Assembly (NCBI RefSeq): GCF_030272615.1
Contig: NC_081405.1
Coordinates: 160,956,694-161,020,693, forward strand
DNA from: Cryptomeria japonica
Taxonomy: Eukaryota; Streptophyta; Pinopsida; Cupressales; Cupressaceae
Reading direction: 5' to 3'
DNA: 64,000 nt
Part shown: in pieces, positions 23,001 through 33,700 of the stretch
Layout: each line of letters opens with the position of its first letter
How positions within the stretch are numbered: position 1 is the stretch's first letter
The notes under the pieces: model-generated
Database searches by the model: none
Seen by the model: the letters and a program-made list of their open reading frames with translations, nothing else
Told to the model about the DNA's origin: nothing
Made by a program: the position numbers and the translations under genes

Positions 23001-24122
23001 ACCTTTCCCTTCAACCTCTACTTGTGTGTCATCACCTATGTAAATGTGAGGTACCTTAGATGGCTCCAATGAAGAAAACTGCTCCTTTGTAGAACCCATG
23101 TGATATGAGGCACCCGAGTCAAGTATCCATTGTTGTGAAGAACCTGTTGTAGCCACAAATGCTTGCCCTTTTCCCTTAGACTGTGAGGAAGAGGAAGGAG
23201 ATGAATCCTTCTTTGTGTAGGTGGATGGAAAGTTGATGTTGTTTTTCTTGAGAAGATTGGTTAACTCATCAACTTGCTTTGCGTGGCATCGATGCTCATC
23301 ATGACCATACTTCTTGCAATATGCACAAGTTGGTTTATCCTTCTTAGGTGGTGTCCCCTTCTTGGAAGAGGATGAAAAATCACCTTGTGATGGAGAGGAT
23401 GATTGTCCTTTTTCCTGGTGTGGCTTAGACTTAGAGTGCTTCTTCTTCTTGTTGGAATCTTTGCCTTGACTTCCTTGATTCCCTTGATTAGCCACCAAAG
23501 CCTTGGACTTTGAAGACTTGAGAAACCCCATGTTCAACAACTTAGATTGTTCCAATATCAACATTTCTGTGAAAGCATCAAATGAAGGCATAACATAAGA
23601 ACTCCCCACTGTCAAACGATGAGTTTGGAAGCTAGATACAAATGCTGCATATTCTGGTGCAAGCTTGTCCAACAAGTTGAATATCAACTGAGCATCCTTT
23701 TTGTCAATTCCACAATCCTTAAGCTTTGCTCTTAGCTCATTTGCTTTTGTGACATAATCCTAGATTGTATCAAAACTCTTGGGATCCAAGTTGGTGAGTT
23801 CATTGTCAATCTAATAGCTTCTGATTTCATCAACTTGTCCATACAATTTCTGAAACATATCCCAAGCCTCTTTGATTGTTTTACACTTCTCAATGTGAAA
23901 AATGAGGTCATCTGATACATACTTGCGTAAGGTTCCAAGAGCCATGCAATTCTTTGTGAGCCATTCTAATTGAGCAATTGGATCAGCCTTAGGATTAGGT
24001 GGTGTTGTTATTGTTCCATCTATGTAGTGTGTGAGACCCTTTTCCATTAATTTACTCCATACTTTAATTTTCCATGATGCATAATTATGTGGAGTTAAAG
24101 GTGGAAATTTATTAGGACTCAT
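20085..24122 (-). pseudogene. Element D Gag-Pol polyprotein with in-frame stops only
   Basis: A single minus-strand frame of about 1346 codons starts at MSPNKFPPLTP (24122; an earlier in-frame Met is at 24167) and stops at 20085-20087. Gag core is at 24122-23690, zinc knuckle CAYCKKYGHDEHRC near 23290-23330, protease ILDSGASYHM near 23110-23140, integrase HEQFGH, then SDVASPF and TDNGREY with PQQNGVAERKN (22643-22260), RT QIDVKSYFLHGDL and YVDD (about 21290 and 21030), and RNase H DSDWAGD and EAEY (about 20550-20430), ending IFTKPFTDSKF. Stops include 23811, 23760, 22680, 22038, 21789, 21669, 21615, 21492, 21234, 21204, 20619, 20469, 20325 and 20238. Most sit where Gln or Arg is expected, fitting single C-to-T changes. 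Confidence 0.93.
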
Positions 24123-25710
24123 TGCAACAAAAATGGAAAGAGCACAAAGAGAGGCACAATCACACAAGACACCCCCCCAAATTCACTCAATCAAAGAACC
24201 CCCCCAAATGTGATGATTTTGGCACTTAATAAGTAGTGCATATACAATGGGCCACTTGCAAAAAATGGCAAAGTGGACTTCTAATTTACAATTTTACAAC
24301 TACCTCAATAAGGCCAAAAGAGACTCAAACTGATAATGCAAGAGATCTAACTAAGATCCAAGCAATTTACAAGTACCTAATAGGCCAAATAAGACCAATA
24401 TCTGAAAGTACAATTTCCACACAAAATCTCTAAAATCTGATCATATATTATGAAAGTAGACAAAAAAATAAGCACTTTAAAAAAAAATGGCACCTAAAAA
24501 GGAGGTCGTATGAGCTCAAACGAGGCCTTTGAAGTTGCAGAATTGAGGATTGGACAGGTACAGCTGAGAGAATCCAAAAATTTCGAAAACCCTATGCACC
24601 AAAATCAGAAAATAACCACACCACTGCAAAGATCATGAAATTTTAGCCCATTTCAAAAAAAATTGCACCAAAAAAGGAGCAAAAATGAGCAAGATATGGC
24701 CTTTCAAAGTTGGACTGCAAAATTGAAAAGCCCAATGGAGAGGGGTCAAATTTTTTTCAAAAAGTGCTGATGTGGCACTGATGTCAGCAATTCACTGTGT
24801 TAAATTTGATGGCCGTATGACCGTCGTGAAAACTTCCCTTGTTGCTGACTAGGCGTTCGTACTGTACGGACAGGTTGATGTGGTAGATGACTATGTAGGT
24901 GACTGTGCAGTATAGCTGACAGGGCATACGGATATGATGTGGCACTGCATGGCGGGTGACGTGGCATATGGACCTGACGTGTCACTGTGCAGGGTGGCCA
25001 CGGGCCAGTGGCCTCCTGCCACGTGGCGGACGTGGGTCGCCGGTTTAAAAAATGTTGGCGGAAGGGGGCACTGTCGGAGAGGAATATCCCGGTGAGCCGG
25101 GAGCCAAGGTCGCCGGGAGCCGAGGGGAGGCTGGCAGCAGGATGGTAGCCGAGGTGGCCGACGGGTTGCTGCCGGCGGGGGCGGCGACGGCAAGCAGCGG
25201 CGTGGAGGAAGCCGGGAGGACGAGACGGCCGGCGGCGGCGACGGCGGGCTCCGGAGGGTACGCGGGCGCAGAGACCGGCAGGTACGGGCGGCAGAGTAGG
25301 TATAGCTTGCAACACCTGCGACACGCAAGTACAGGGGGTCTGCGGACCCCCAAACACAGCAATATTTTTATTTTATTTTTCTTTTATTCGTTTTTTTTTT
25401 TTTTTTAATTTTTTTTTCTTTTCGAATTTTAAAAAAAAAATTTGATCGCCTCCTATTATTTTCGAAAAAAAAAAATTTCTTCAGAAAATAATTTTTTTTT
25501 TGAAATCCGTACAATAATAGCCAAAATGGGGAAAAAAAATTTCTCACCAAAATAGGTCGACTTTATAGTCGAAATTTATGGAAACGGCCTTCCAGATTCA
25601 ACGGTGATGTCCAAATCGCTGTATGACACCCCCAAAAAATGAAGATCCCCAAATCCGAAAATAGAAGCCTTCCACGATGTCTCCAAAAACCAATCAATGA
25701 AGCCCCAATA
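24123..25710 (-). other. Element D 5' leader with GC-rich island
   Basis: Between primer site and gag start. Bases 25360-25520 are long A/T runs. Bases 24880-25340 are strongly GC-rich and open in several frames, including a 185-codon minus-strand frame (25357-24800) rich in Arg, Pro and Ser without a recognised domain. Bases 24180-24780 are A-rich. The overlapping open frames on both strands are expected from high GC content alone, so coding is not supported. Confidence 0.65.
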
Positions 25711-25722
25711 GCTCTGATACCA
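25711..25722 (-). other. Element D primer-binding site
   Basis: Minus-strand TGGTATCAGAGC, exact initiator-Met-type match, abutting the 5' LTR with no spacer. Confidence 0.93.
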
Positions 25723-26170
25723 TGTAGGATTTTGCCAAGATCAAGGGCACAATGAAAAGCATAAAAGAGACAATAGAATGACAAGAACAAACTGTATTCT
25801 CATCAATATGCAAATGATCAACTGGATTAACCAATACAATGAATAGAGGCCTGCTTATATAGGCAAGGCCATATGGATGTATGAGCACACAAATATGACA
25901 CGTGGCTCAATGAGAAACAAGGGTAGGTAAGAAATACTAAGGGTAGGTAGGAGAAATAATATAATATTCCACAAGAGGTGGATGACCCACCAAATGTGGA
26001 GTGTAAAAGCAAAATAAGACCACAAAAGGTGGAATTTCTCCTACAAGCTCTATCCCTATGTGCACACTTCCCTAAGTGTCTCAAATCCAAACTACGAAGA
26101 GATGCATTATCCTAAGTTAACTTAAGTAAAGTGTAATAATATCCAAAATGAATATTTATTTACACCAATA
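25723..26170 (-). repeat. Element D 5' LTR
   Basis: 448 bp; its last bases read CCAATA rather than CCAACA, a single change in the terminal dinucleotide. The minus-strand TATA box (TATATAAG) is at 25854-25861, about 135 bp before the LTR end, a reasonable promoter position. Confidence 0.95.
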
Positions 26171-26175
26171 GTATG

Positions 26176-27573
26176 AAAAGCACACAAAAAAAAATTATTC
26201 CACCAACTTGCTTTGACCTTAGGCTCAAAATCTCTTGCTTCTGGAAATGTGATTAACTTGTTTACAAGAAGCGTTGTTAGACCTGATTCCAATGTTTCCC
26301 CAATTTTTGTAAATTTTTTGCAGAGGTTGGAATAAAAGGACTTTGCTTTAGTATTCTCTTGATTGTTTACTAGTGCTCAACTTGAAAGATTGAAAATGGG
26401 TTGTTGTGTTTTAGCATCGTTGTTATGAGATACTCCCTCCGAAACTTTTTTGTTCTTCGTCCAAAATTTTGGTTTATCATTGTTACTATTATTACCATTG
26501 TTGTTGTTGTTGTAGAGTTTCAACTCTCCTTTCTTGACCATAGCATCTTCTATCTTTAAACCATTTTCAATCATTTTTGCAAAAATGGGAGGATATTGTA
26601 ACTCGAGTCTATAAATCATCTCACAAGTAAGAATTTCAATGAAGATATCCATTTTCTCTTGATCTGGTACATCTCTAGGTTACCTATTAAACAATCGTCT
26701 CCATCATTGTAGATAGACCATGAAAGGTTCACCATTCTTTTGCTTAATGTTTCATAGGATGAGCACTGTTATCTCATTTTTTATGTTGTAGGAGTATTGT
26801 GAGATGAATATGTTCACAAGTTCTTCAAAAGATTTAATCCCAGATGACAATTTGGAGAACCATTCCATTGATTTCCCACTTAAACTTCTAGGAAATAAAC
26901 GCATCAGAGAGGTTTCATTGTGTGCAAATTCTATACTCAGTACAAAATTCTCTAATATGATCTTCAGAATTAGATTTTTCATTATATTTATCATATTTTA
27001 TAATTTTAGAATGTTGTGGGAATGGTATCATATTCAAACTCCTATCAAAAGGATATAGAACGATGTCCTCCAATGAATATTTCTTGGAACTTGTTCCATT
27101 CTGCATATCTTATTTGTGTTGATGCAAAGTTTGCATTTATTGAGTGAGAACCAAAAGAGGATTATCAACATGGGTTCTCCTTGCATCCTCATAGGTTCTT
27201 CTGTCACTATTCTCCCTTCTTGTTTCATCTTGGTTCCTTGTATCATCTTGGTCTCTTCTTTCTTTGCTATCTTTTATTTTTTCTTCTCTATCTCTTCTTG
27301 GTTCTTTGTGGTTTACCCGATTCTTGATTCGGTGTTTTGATTATGACTTGTTTCAACATCTTGTTTTAAACATTCCATGTTAAAACCTTGTGGCAATTTT
27401 TCTCTTGAATTTTCTAGCATTAGGAAATATTTTTGATTTTCTTTTTCCAATAGTTTTTCCATTAACTTGTCAAATCTAGAATCTTGTTCAAGGTCTTTAA
27501 TGGTATTATTGACTGCTTCTTCACCAACATCTGTGTAGCCAAATTTATGAAACATTGAATTTTCTTCTTCCAT
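26176..27573 (-). pseudogene. Element A gag remnant
   Basis: The probable start is the Met at 27573 (MEEENSMFHKFG). After a charged N-terminal part, 27106-26915 encodes YSLEDIVLYPFDRSLNMIPF. Bases 26994-26752 encode the capsid-like core (LMRLFPRSLSGKSMEWFSKL, then SFEELVNIFISQYSYN). Bases 26652-26377 encode the C-terminal part with an Asn-rich stretch and PKFWTKN. The frame changes twice and several stops occur. It ends at the CAFH half of the zinc motif, broken by element D at 26175. It would form the particle shell. Confidence 0.85.
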
Positions 27574-28382
27574 TTGTTTTTTGTTGTTGTTGTTTTCTCA
27601 ATTGCTCACGTTGAGCTCTAGTCCAAACTGACTTATGATCGATTTAAAACTTCACAAGTTTAAATTTTCTAGATGCAACTCAATAGGCGATCAATTGTTT
27701 AGGCAAATAAGCTAAGTTGATTCTACCACCTCTATCGGTACATTGAGATAAAGTGTCTCTTTGTTGAAAATCAAGTTCTTGTAAGGTTTCTTCGTCAAAA
27801 TCCGTTCCACAACCATGTAGATAGTCACAAAAATGGTGTAGGAATGCGATGCTTCAACACAATTTTGTGGTTTATGTATAGAAACCTTATGTTTTTCAAG
27901 AGTGCCTTATAACTAAGTTTCCTCTTCTTGAGACTACAGGAAATGGTCATACAAGCGTGTAATGGTTAACAAGTTTTTTATCCCAATGTGAGTGTGAGTC
28001 TTGTGAAATTTTGATAGTACCAAATTCAAGGTGGAATGATATATCCAAGACAATGAACAAGGTTAATCTGATCTTAAAGTTTCGTGATGAATGTTGATGT
28101 ATCCTATTGAGAAACTATGTTTGAAAGATCAAATTTATCAAGAAAAAGTGTCTTGTGCACTTGAGATGATGGATTTAAGACTTGTTAAAGATGAATACTT
28201 GTGATAACCTTAGGTGCAATCTATTCTTTTGGGCGAATTGTTCAAGAAACCTATTTGTTTGACAAGTTGAAAAATTTGTGAAAGTTGAAATTGAGTCATC
28301 TTGAAAATGGGTATCCAAAAATGTTCTCAAAAATTTGAGTTGATGAGGGTAGGTTCCCTCTGTTGTGGATGTGCTAAAAAAA

Positions 28383-28634
28383 ATGCGCTATAGAAATTTG
28401 TGAATGCACTGTCAGATGTGACAAATGCGTTGCACTGTTGTGCAAATGCACTATTCTACGCTTCAAAGGCACTATTTTGTATTGGAAATGTGTTGTTTCA
28501 TGATGCAAATTTGCTATCAAATAGTGTATATGCGCTAAACTGCGTGTTAAATACATTGTTCTTTTATGAAAATACACTGTCAAAATTTGTAAAAGAGCGA
28601 CTTTGCACAGTTAATACGTGACTGTTGTTTTTTA
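28383..28634. repeat. 21-nt phased array 1, 12 units
   Basis: The core AATGCRCT or a decayed form recurs with its A of ATG (or equivalent) at 28383, 28404, 28425, 28446, 28467, 28488, 28509, 28530, 28551, 28572, 28593 and 28614: twelve units at exactly 21 nt although the units are quite divergent. A possible outlier lies at 28369. Predicted frames here on both strands are by-products of the 21-nt period. Confidence 0.85.
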
Positions 28635-29249
28635 GCGAGTTTTGAGTTTTTCACCAGGATGATTATTTTTCTGCTTTGATTTTGAAAACATAATGCAAGA
28701 AAAACAGACACAATGTTTTGAAAGCCAAAATGCACAGGCAAGTACAATTCCTATGGTAGGCCAGGACAATAGTTGTTGAATCTCACGTGGGTTTCCCCGA
28801 GGCTATGCTATTCATAGTGGATACTTAGCTGCTTGACCCCACTGGCTCCACCCTCGACACTCACTTCTCTAGGGTAGCCAAGCACCATTTCCCATGTAAA
28901 ATCCCCATGGAAAACTTTGTATCTCTCATAAGAATCATATGTGTGTGAGTTGTTTCAAAGGTCTGATCTCCTATGCCAGCAACTAGAAGGATTTGGGCTT
29001 CTACACAAAAGAGTTTTTAGTCAAGGCATCTGGTTGAGTGGCCATACATGTGGCATGTTACACTCTATTAAGGAAGGCCTCCCAACCTATAAAGGTTGTG
29101 CTATATAGGGTTTATGGGGAGTCATAACGTCTGTATGGACTAATCACCACTTGTTGCTTGTAACTTTCATTACAAACACAATTTATTTATAGTGGATCGA
29201 AAGAGCTTGGCTTTAGCTAGTTTCCACTTGGGTCATTCTCTCTGTCTGA

Positions 29250-29802
29250 TCCTTAATGTCTACTCAAGAGGCAAACCCTCTAAGGTTAAACATTCTACAA
29301 AGTGGGTTTGGTTTTATGATCACCTAATTAAGGTGAGAGCATAGTAACATGCCACTTTGTTTAAACACAATAAAAAAAGGATTGATTCTCCTCCTGATTA
29401 AATCTATGCAACTATTTTAATCGTCCCCTCTCACCGAGCCTGAAGGGCTACTCAGGAGGCAGACCCTCTAAAGGTTAAACATTCTAGAAAGTGGGTCTGG
29501 TTTTTTGATCACCTGATTAAGGTGAGAGCATAGTAACCTACCACTTTGTTCAAACACAGTAAACAAAGGATTGATTTTCCTCCTAATTAAATCTATGTGC
29601 AACTATTTTAATCGTCCCCTCTCACCAAGCCTTAAGGGATACTCGGGAGGTAGGCCCTCTAAAGGTTAAAGATTCTAGAAGGTGGGTCTAGTTTTTTGAT
29701 CAACTGATTAAGGTGAGAGCATAGTAACCTACCACTTTGTTCAAACACAGTAAACAAAGGATTGATTTTCCTCCTGATTAAATCTATGTACAACTATTTT
29801 AA
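29250..29802. repeat. ~190-bp tandem repeat, three copies
   Basis: Copies begin TACTCAAGAGGC (29261), TACTCAGGAGGC (29449) and TACTCGGGAGGT (29640), spaced 188 and 191 bp. Each holds CCCTCTAA-GGTTAAA, GGTGAGAGCATAGTAAC and TTGATT-TCCTCCT-ATTAAATCTATG. The third ends near 29802. Confidence 0.85.
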
Positions 29803-30053
29803 AGAAGACACAAAGATGCAAGTTGCATGTTGTTAATTGACCTTCTTAGTTAAACTAGGTGAATCAAAAGATGGTAAATTACACAACCCCTAGTTAAACT
29901 AAATGTGAGAAATGCATGAAAAACAACTTGCAAGAGCCCAAGTTAGTAGTTTTAAGGATTTGGTCTTTGACAGTCAAAAAACTACAAGTGTTAGATAACA
30001 ACCCATTTTCAAAATTTTTGCAAACAACCAAAACAAATTCACTGAAACTACAA

Positions 30054-30281
30054 ATGCGCTAAACCTGACTGCAAATGTGCTATCTAAATTAACAAATGTG
30101 CTACCCTAAAATGCAAATGTGCTAAAACAAGATGGATGCATAGCTAAAACTGGCAAATGCTCTATTATAAACTATAGATGCACTAATTTAACATGCAAAA
30201 GTGCTATCAAATACTACAAATGCGCTAAAATAGATTTCAAATGCATTAAAATATGAGTAAATGTGCTATTCTGCTAAAATT
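30054..30281. repeat. 21-nt phased array 2, 11 units
   Basis: The core AAATGYGCTA recurs at ATG positions 30054, 30075, 30096, 30117, 30136, 30157, 30178, 30199, 30220, 30241 and 30261. Spacing is 21 except two slips of 19 and 20. Same core, period and orientation as array 1, about 1.4 kb away. It ends roughly 50 bp from the candidate primer site of element A. Confidence 0.85.
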
Positions 30282-30329
30282 TTGAAACCTACAAGATTGA
30301 CATAAAGAAGATAGAAAATGAGGCTTGAG

Positions 30330-30347
30330 GCCCCATGATGGGTGCCA
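30330..30347 (-). other. Candidate primer-binding site of element A
   Basis: Minus-strand TGGCACCCATCATGGGGC resembles the TGGCGCCCACCGTGGGGC type found after LTRs of some Tat-like elements, with the differences being transitions. The tRNA is not identified. It lies six bases from a possible LTR edge at 30354. Confidence 0.5.
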
Positions 30348-30353
30348 AAAAAC

Positions 30354-31860
30354 TGTATCAACTTGGATTTAATCTTCAGAATAAGCCTACAACTTGTTAG
30401 TTTTTCAACAAATATTGATAATAAAAGCTACAGGAGAACTCCAAATATCAACCAGTGAAACAAAGCAACGGAACAAAACATGAAAACAATATAAATTATA
30501 CATTTACCCTCCTGTCTCATTATGTCCTATCCCCATTGTTCTTGGTTGTAGATGATTGCTCTTAGACATACACTGTGTGGCTTCCAAGATGACAAATGTG
30601 GAATGGATTGATAACTAATAGTTGGATTATGCAATCTAAAATGATTTGATGCTATGATACAAGATAATAAAAAGACTCCTAAAATGCTCAGATACTCAAA
30701 ATTCTAAAACTCATGGATACAAAATGACTACTGCAAGATAACTATTAGTCTCAAAATGTTGGAGAATTGCTCCTTTCATAGATTTTTGGTGTGAAAAATC
30801 CCATGTGTCATAGATCAATGGTTGAGATTGAATCATGTAGATTGGATGTCTATGAAAATATTGGTTGAGAAGTGAGAGATAAAGGAGGAATATGTTCCTC
30901 CTACACCTGCAAGATGGAGGAAAAGGTGGAAGGAGAAGCCAAGTGTCAAAAGACTCACCTTGACTGAGGGTGAAGACTTGAGAGAATATAGGATGGTTGG
31001 AGAAGATTTAGGGACATGAGAAAAAGTGGACTCAACTCCCTCCAAAGATGTAGGAGTTGTTAAAGAGGATATAGGGAAGTTGAGGATGAGTGTATTGTGT
31101 ATGTACACATTCTCAAAAAAAGGAAATGAGGTTAGAATTAATATGGCTAATTAATAATTGAGATTTAATCATTTATTTAGCCAAATAAAATGTGAGTTAG
31201 TAAGGTTGAGTGATGTGGAGATGAAGTGAGGTGGATTTGAGGATTTAAATAATTATAAAATTATTTAATTGATGAGACTATAGAAGAATTAGATAGGGGA
31301 TGATTAAATATTTAGATATTTAATTGAATTGATTTAGAAAGGGATAATGAATTAATCAATAAAATGTTTCAACTTAATTAATTAATAGAAGAATAAGAAT
31401 TAAAGTGAATTAAATAAATTAATCTTTTCAAATTAATTATTTAATAGAATAATTCAGATTAAAATGAATTAAATAATTAATCTTGTCAATTTAATTATTT
31501 AATAGAGGAAATTAACATTAAATAAATAATAAATATTTATTTAATTATTCATAGCCAATTTTTGAGTGTATATAGGAAGGACTAAGAAATCCCACCATTA
31601 ACAGAGACAATAATGGTGGAAGTATGAAAGCAATAATAAATCCATTGGATAGCTAGATGATTGAATTACAATATTTAATGTATTTTTTATATAAATGATC
31701 ATGTCCATTTACAAAAGGCCTTGGAAAATGTCCATCAAATCAAAATAGTCATTTTCAATTTGGAGGGAGTAGTTGATTTCTTGAGCTATAAGTACCTAAA
31801 TGTACATGGGAAATCCAATAATGATTTGATGACCAACAAAAAAAAAACCCATCTTAGCTA
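30354..31860 (-). repeat. Candidate 5' LTR of element A (right end uncertain)
   Basis: Starts TGTATCAACTTGG next to the putative primer site, so on the minus strand it ends in CA. It is noncoding, with a GTATATAGGAAGG box near 31568. No second copy was found near 1900-3590, so LTR status rests on the primer site only, and the far boundary is a guess. Confidence 0.35.
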
Positions 31861-33280
31861 ATCCAACCATTAGGGAAGTGCTAATTTGACCTATACGATA
31901 CCCTTGGCCTTGTGTTACATGTATATTGATCATTTATCAAGTGTTTATATTTTATCACTTCACAAAAAAATGTTATTTATTGTTAATTAATAATATCTCC
32001 TCTTTCAAATCATATCATCCCTTTGCCAAATGTGTAACCACCTTATTACTATCAAACTAATTATTTTCTTGTTATTTTTTCCTATATGAATCTTTTACAT
32101 GCACCATTGTTGCTCTAATTTTGGCTCAAAAACTCTAGATCAAGTTATGATTGAATTCACCTAGTATAGGAGACTTTAGATATCTTTGTTAAGTATGGAT
32201 CATACTTTATTTATAATACAAAATATAATATTTAAAAAGGTCTTTTGGTAATTTATTTTAGAGAACAACTACTTTTTACTTTCACTATTAATGAATACTA
32301 GCAAGTATAGTTTTCTTGTTTACAATTCATATCCAAATTTTAAAATTCTATTAGGTTTCCTACAATGTCTATGGATTTTTTATTTTACATTTAGTTTTCA
32401 TATAATTAACATATAGAAAGTGCAACAAAAATAAGAATAAATTAGTTGCATCATTTAGTTCGTGAATTATTGTTTAAGCATTTGGTATGGTTAAATCATT
32501 TAAAACTAACATTAGTTTAATCTTAAATTTCTCCTTTTTGTTGTTATTTTTACATTTAGAATAGTTACAAACATGTATTGTAAATGTGAAAACAAATCAA
32601 TCAACTTATAGAACCTTTCCATTAGAGCTAACAAGTTCCTAAACTTAAAAATCAAACCAAAATCATGAACACTCAAACAAGAGTCAAAATATAATATCCA
32701 ATAATCACAAACTTTCAAACAAGGTCAACCTTTCAACAAGTGAAAACTCACATTGCTCAAATAAATACTAAAATTAACAGCCAAAAGTAGTCAAAGACAT
32801 CAAATTTAGGTTTCAAAGATTTTTTTTTCATATTTTCCATCTATATTAATTAAAGTTAAAAATGATTAATTAAAGTTGACTCTGAGGGAGTTGAGGCCAA
32901 AATTACTAACTCTATAATCCATTGAGGAAACAAACTCAAAACTCTACAACAAATCTGGTAGAAAAACAAAATATCACATGCACTTGAGATTGCTCATCTA
33001 AATGAAAGCCTCAAGAGATTAATTGTCTCTATGGTCACTTTGAAACAATTTGAGAAAACCTTAATCCGAGAAGTAAATACCCTAGTAATCATAACCGATA
33101 TTTTTGCTACTATAATTATACAATCAAACATCCTTGCCATTGATAAAGCACTCCATTTTGTAATGGGGTATCACACTTAATTCCCCACAATTACATTTGA
33201 TGTTACATTATAAATAATAGTAGTTTATGTTTATCCAATCAACATGAACCATGAGCAGGGATAACTTTAAGAAACCCCCC
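31861..33280. other. AT-rich stretch, nothing recognised
   Basis: No frame above about 70 codons, no terminal repeats and no RNA gene seen on either strand. Confidence 0.5.
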
Positions 33281-33294
33281 TAGGTAAAGGTGTA

Positions 33295-33700
33295 AAATCC
33301 TGGCGAATCTTTCAGTATTTTGGGGGAAAATATTAATTTTTTTTGGCGATTTTTTTTTAATAAGGGAAAAATATTAAATTCTGTTTGCGAATTTTTCTCC
33401 GTTGCGTAAGAATTGTATGAAAATTAAGGCGAATTTTTCATTTTTTGGGGAAAAAATATTAATTTTATTGGCGAATCTTTTTCTTTTGCATGAATTTTTT
33501 TGAAAAATTAAGGCAAATATTTCATTATTTTTGGGGAAAAATATTAATTACATTAATGATTTTGTTCATATTGCATGAAAAATGTGGAAATATCAAGGCG
33601 AATCATTCATTATTTTTGGGGGAAAATAATATTTACATTGGCGAATGTTTTTCAATAACATAAAAATTGTAGAATAATTAAGGCTAATCTTCCATTACTA
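33295..33700. repeat. ~85-bp tandem repeat, about four to five copies
   Basis: Units contain AAGGCGAAT-TTTCATTATTTTTGGGGAAAA, then TATTAAT-ACATTGGCGAAT, then TTGCATGAAAA-TGTGGAAA. Starts are near 33302, 33429, 33512, 33597 and 33682, so period is about 84-85 after the first (127). Related single units recur near 35380 and 37999. Confidence 0.75.

Larger units (their letters stand above)
19368..26170 (-). mobile_element. Element D: full-length Ty1/copia retrotransposon nested in A
   Basis: 6.8 kb with near-identical 448-bp LTRs, a perfect TSD GTATG (19363-19367 and 26171-26175), an exact primer site, a purine tract and one polyprotein frame in copia order. The LTRs differ at about six sites by eye (around 1.3%), making this the youngest insertion in the window with paired LTRs. 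Despite that, the polyprotein frame holds about 14 in-frame stops and no frameshift. It shares LTR and UTR sequence with element C. Confidence 0.95.
27574..30329 (-). other. Element A leader, ~2.75 kb, repeat-rich
   Basis: Noncoding region between the candidate primer site and the gag start. It holds a 21-nt-phased array (28383-28634), a ~190-bp tandem repeat (29250-29802) and a second 21-nt-phased array (30054-30281), annotated separately. The rest shows no sustained frame or known motif. Confidence 0.6.
3594..30353 (-). mobile_element. Element A: old Tat-like Ty3/gypsy retrotransposon, split by four insertions
   Basis: Minus-strand remnants occur in the order gag (27573 to about 19086), retropepsin (18992-18489), a long charged linker with G-patch, RT (16061 to about 12300), RNase H (about 11900-11556 and 4982-4753) and integrase (about 4700-3594). 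RT motifs such as DEFPLPNI, DGFSGYNQI, FHDMMH and YVDD, and the pre-RT block ending PGAKPVK, are typical of the Tat group as I know it. Four insertions (B, C, a solo LTR, D) interrupt it, each at a 5-bp TSD. Without them the internal part is about 10 kb. Frameshifts and stops are numerous, so it is inactive. Confidence 0.85.

Noticed and set aside
24800-25357. 185-codon minus-strand frame in the D leader as a gene
   Set aside because: Several frames on both strands are open through the same GC-rich block and the protein is Arg/Pro/Ser low-complexity, so openness follows from base composition.
28374-28621. Repeat-containing small proteins on both strands
   Set aside because: The 21-nt period automatically gives 7-residue repeats in all frames, and no frame is better conserved than the others.
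28383-28634. CRISPR-like array
   Set aside because: Units are 21 bp without distinct spacers, in a plant retrotransposon leader. The same applies to the arrays at 30054 and 58073.
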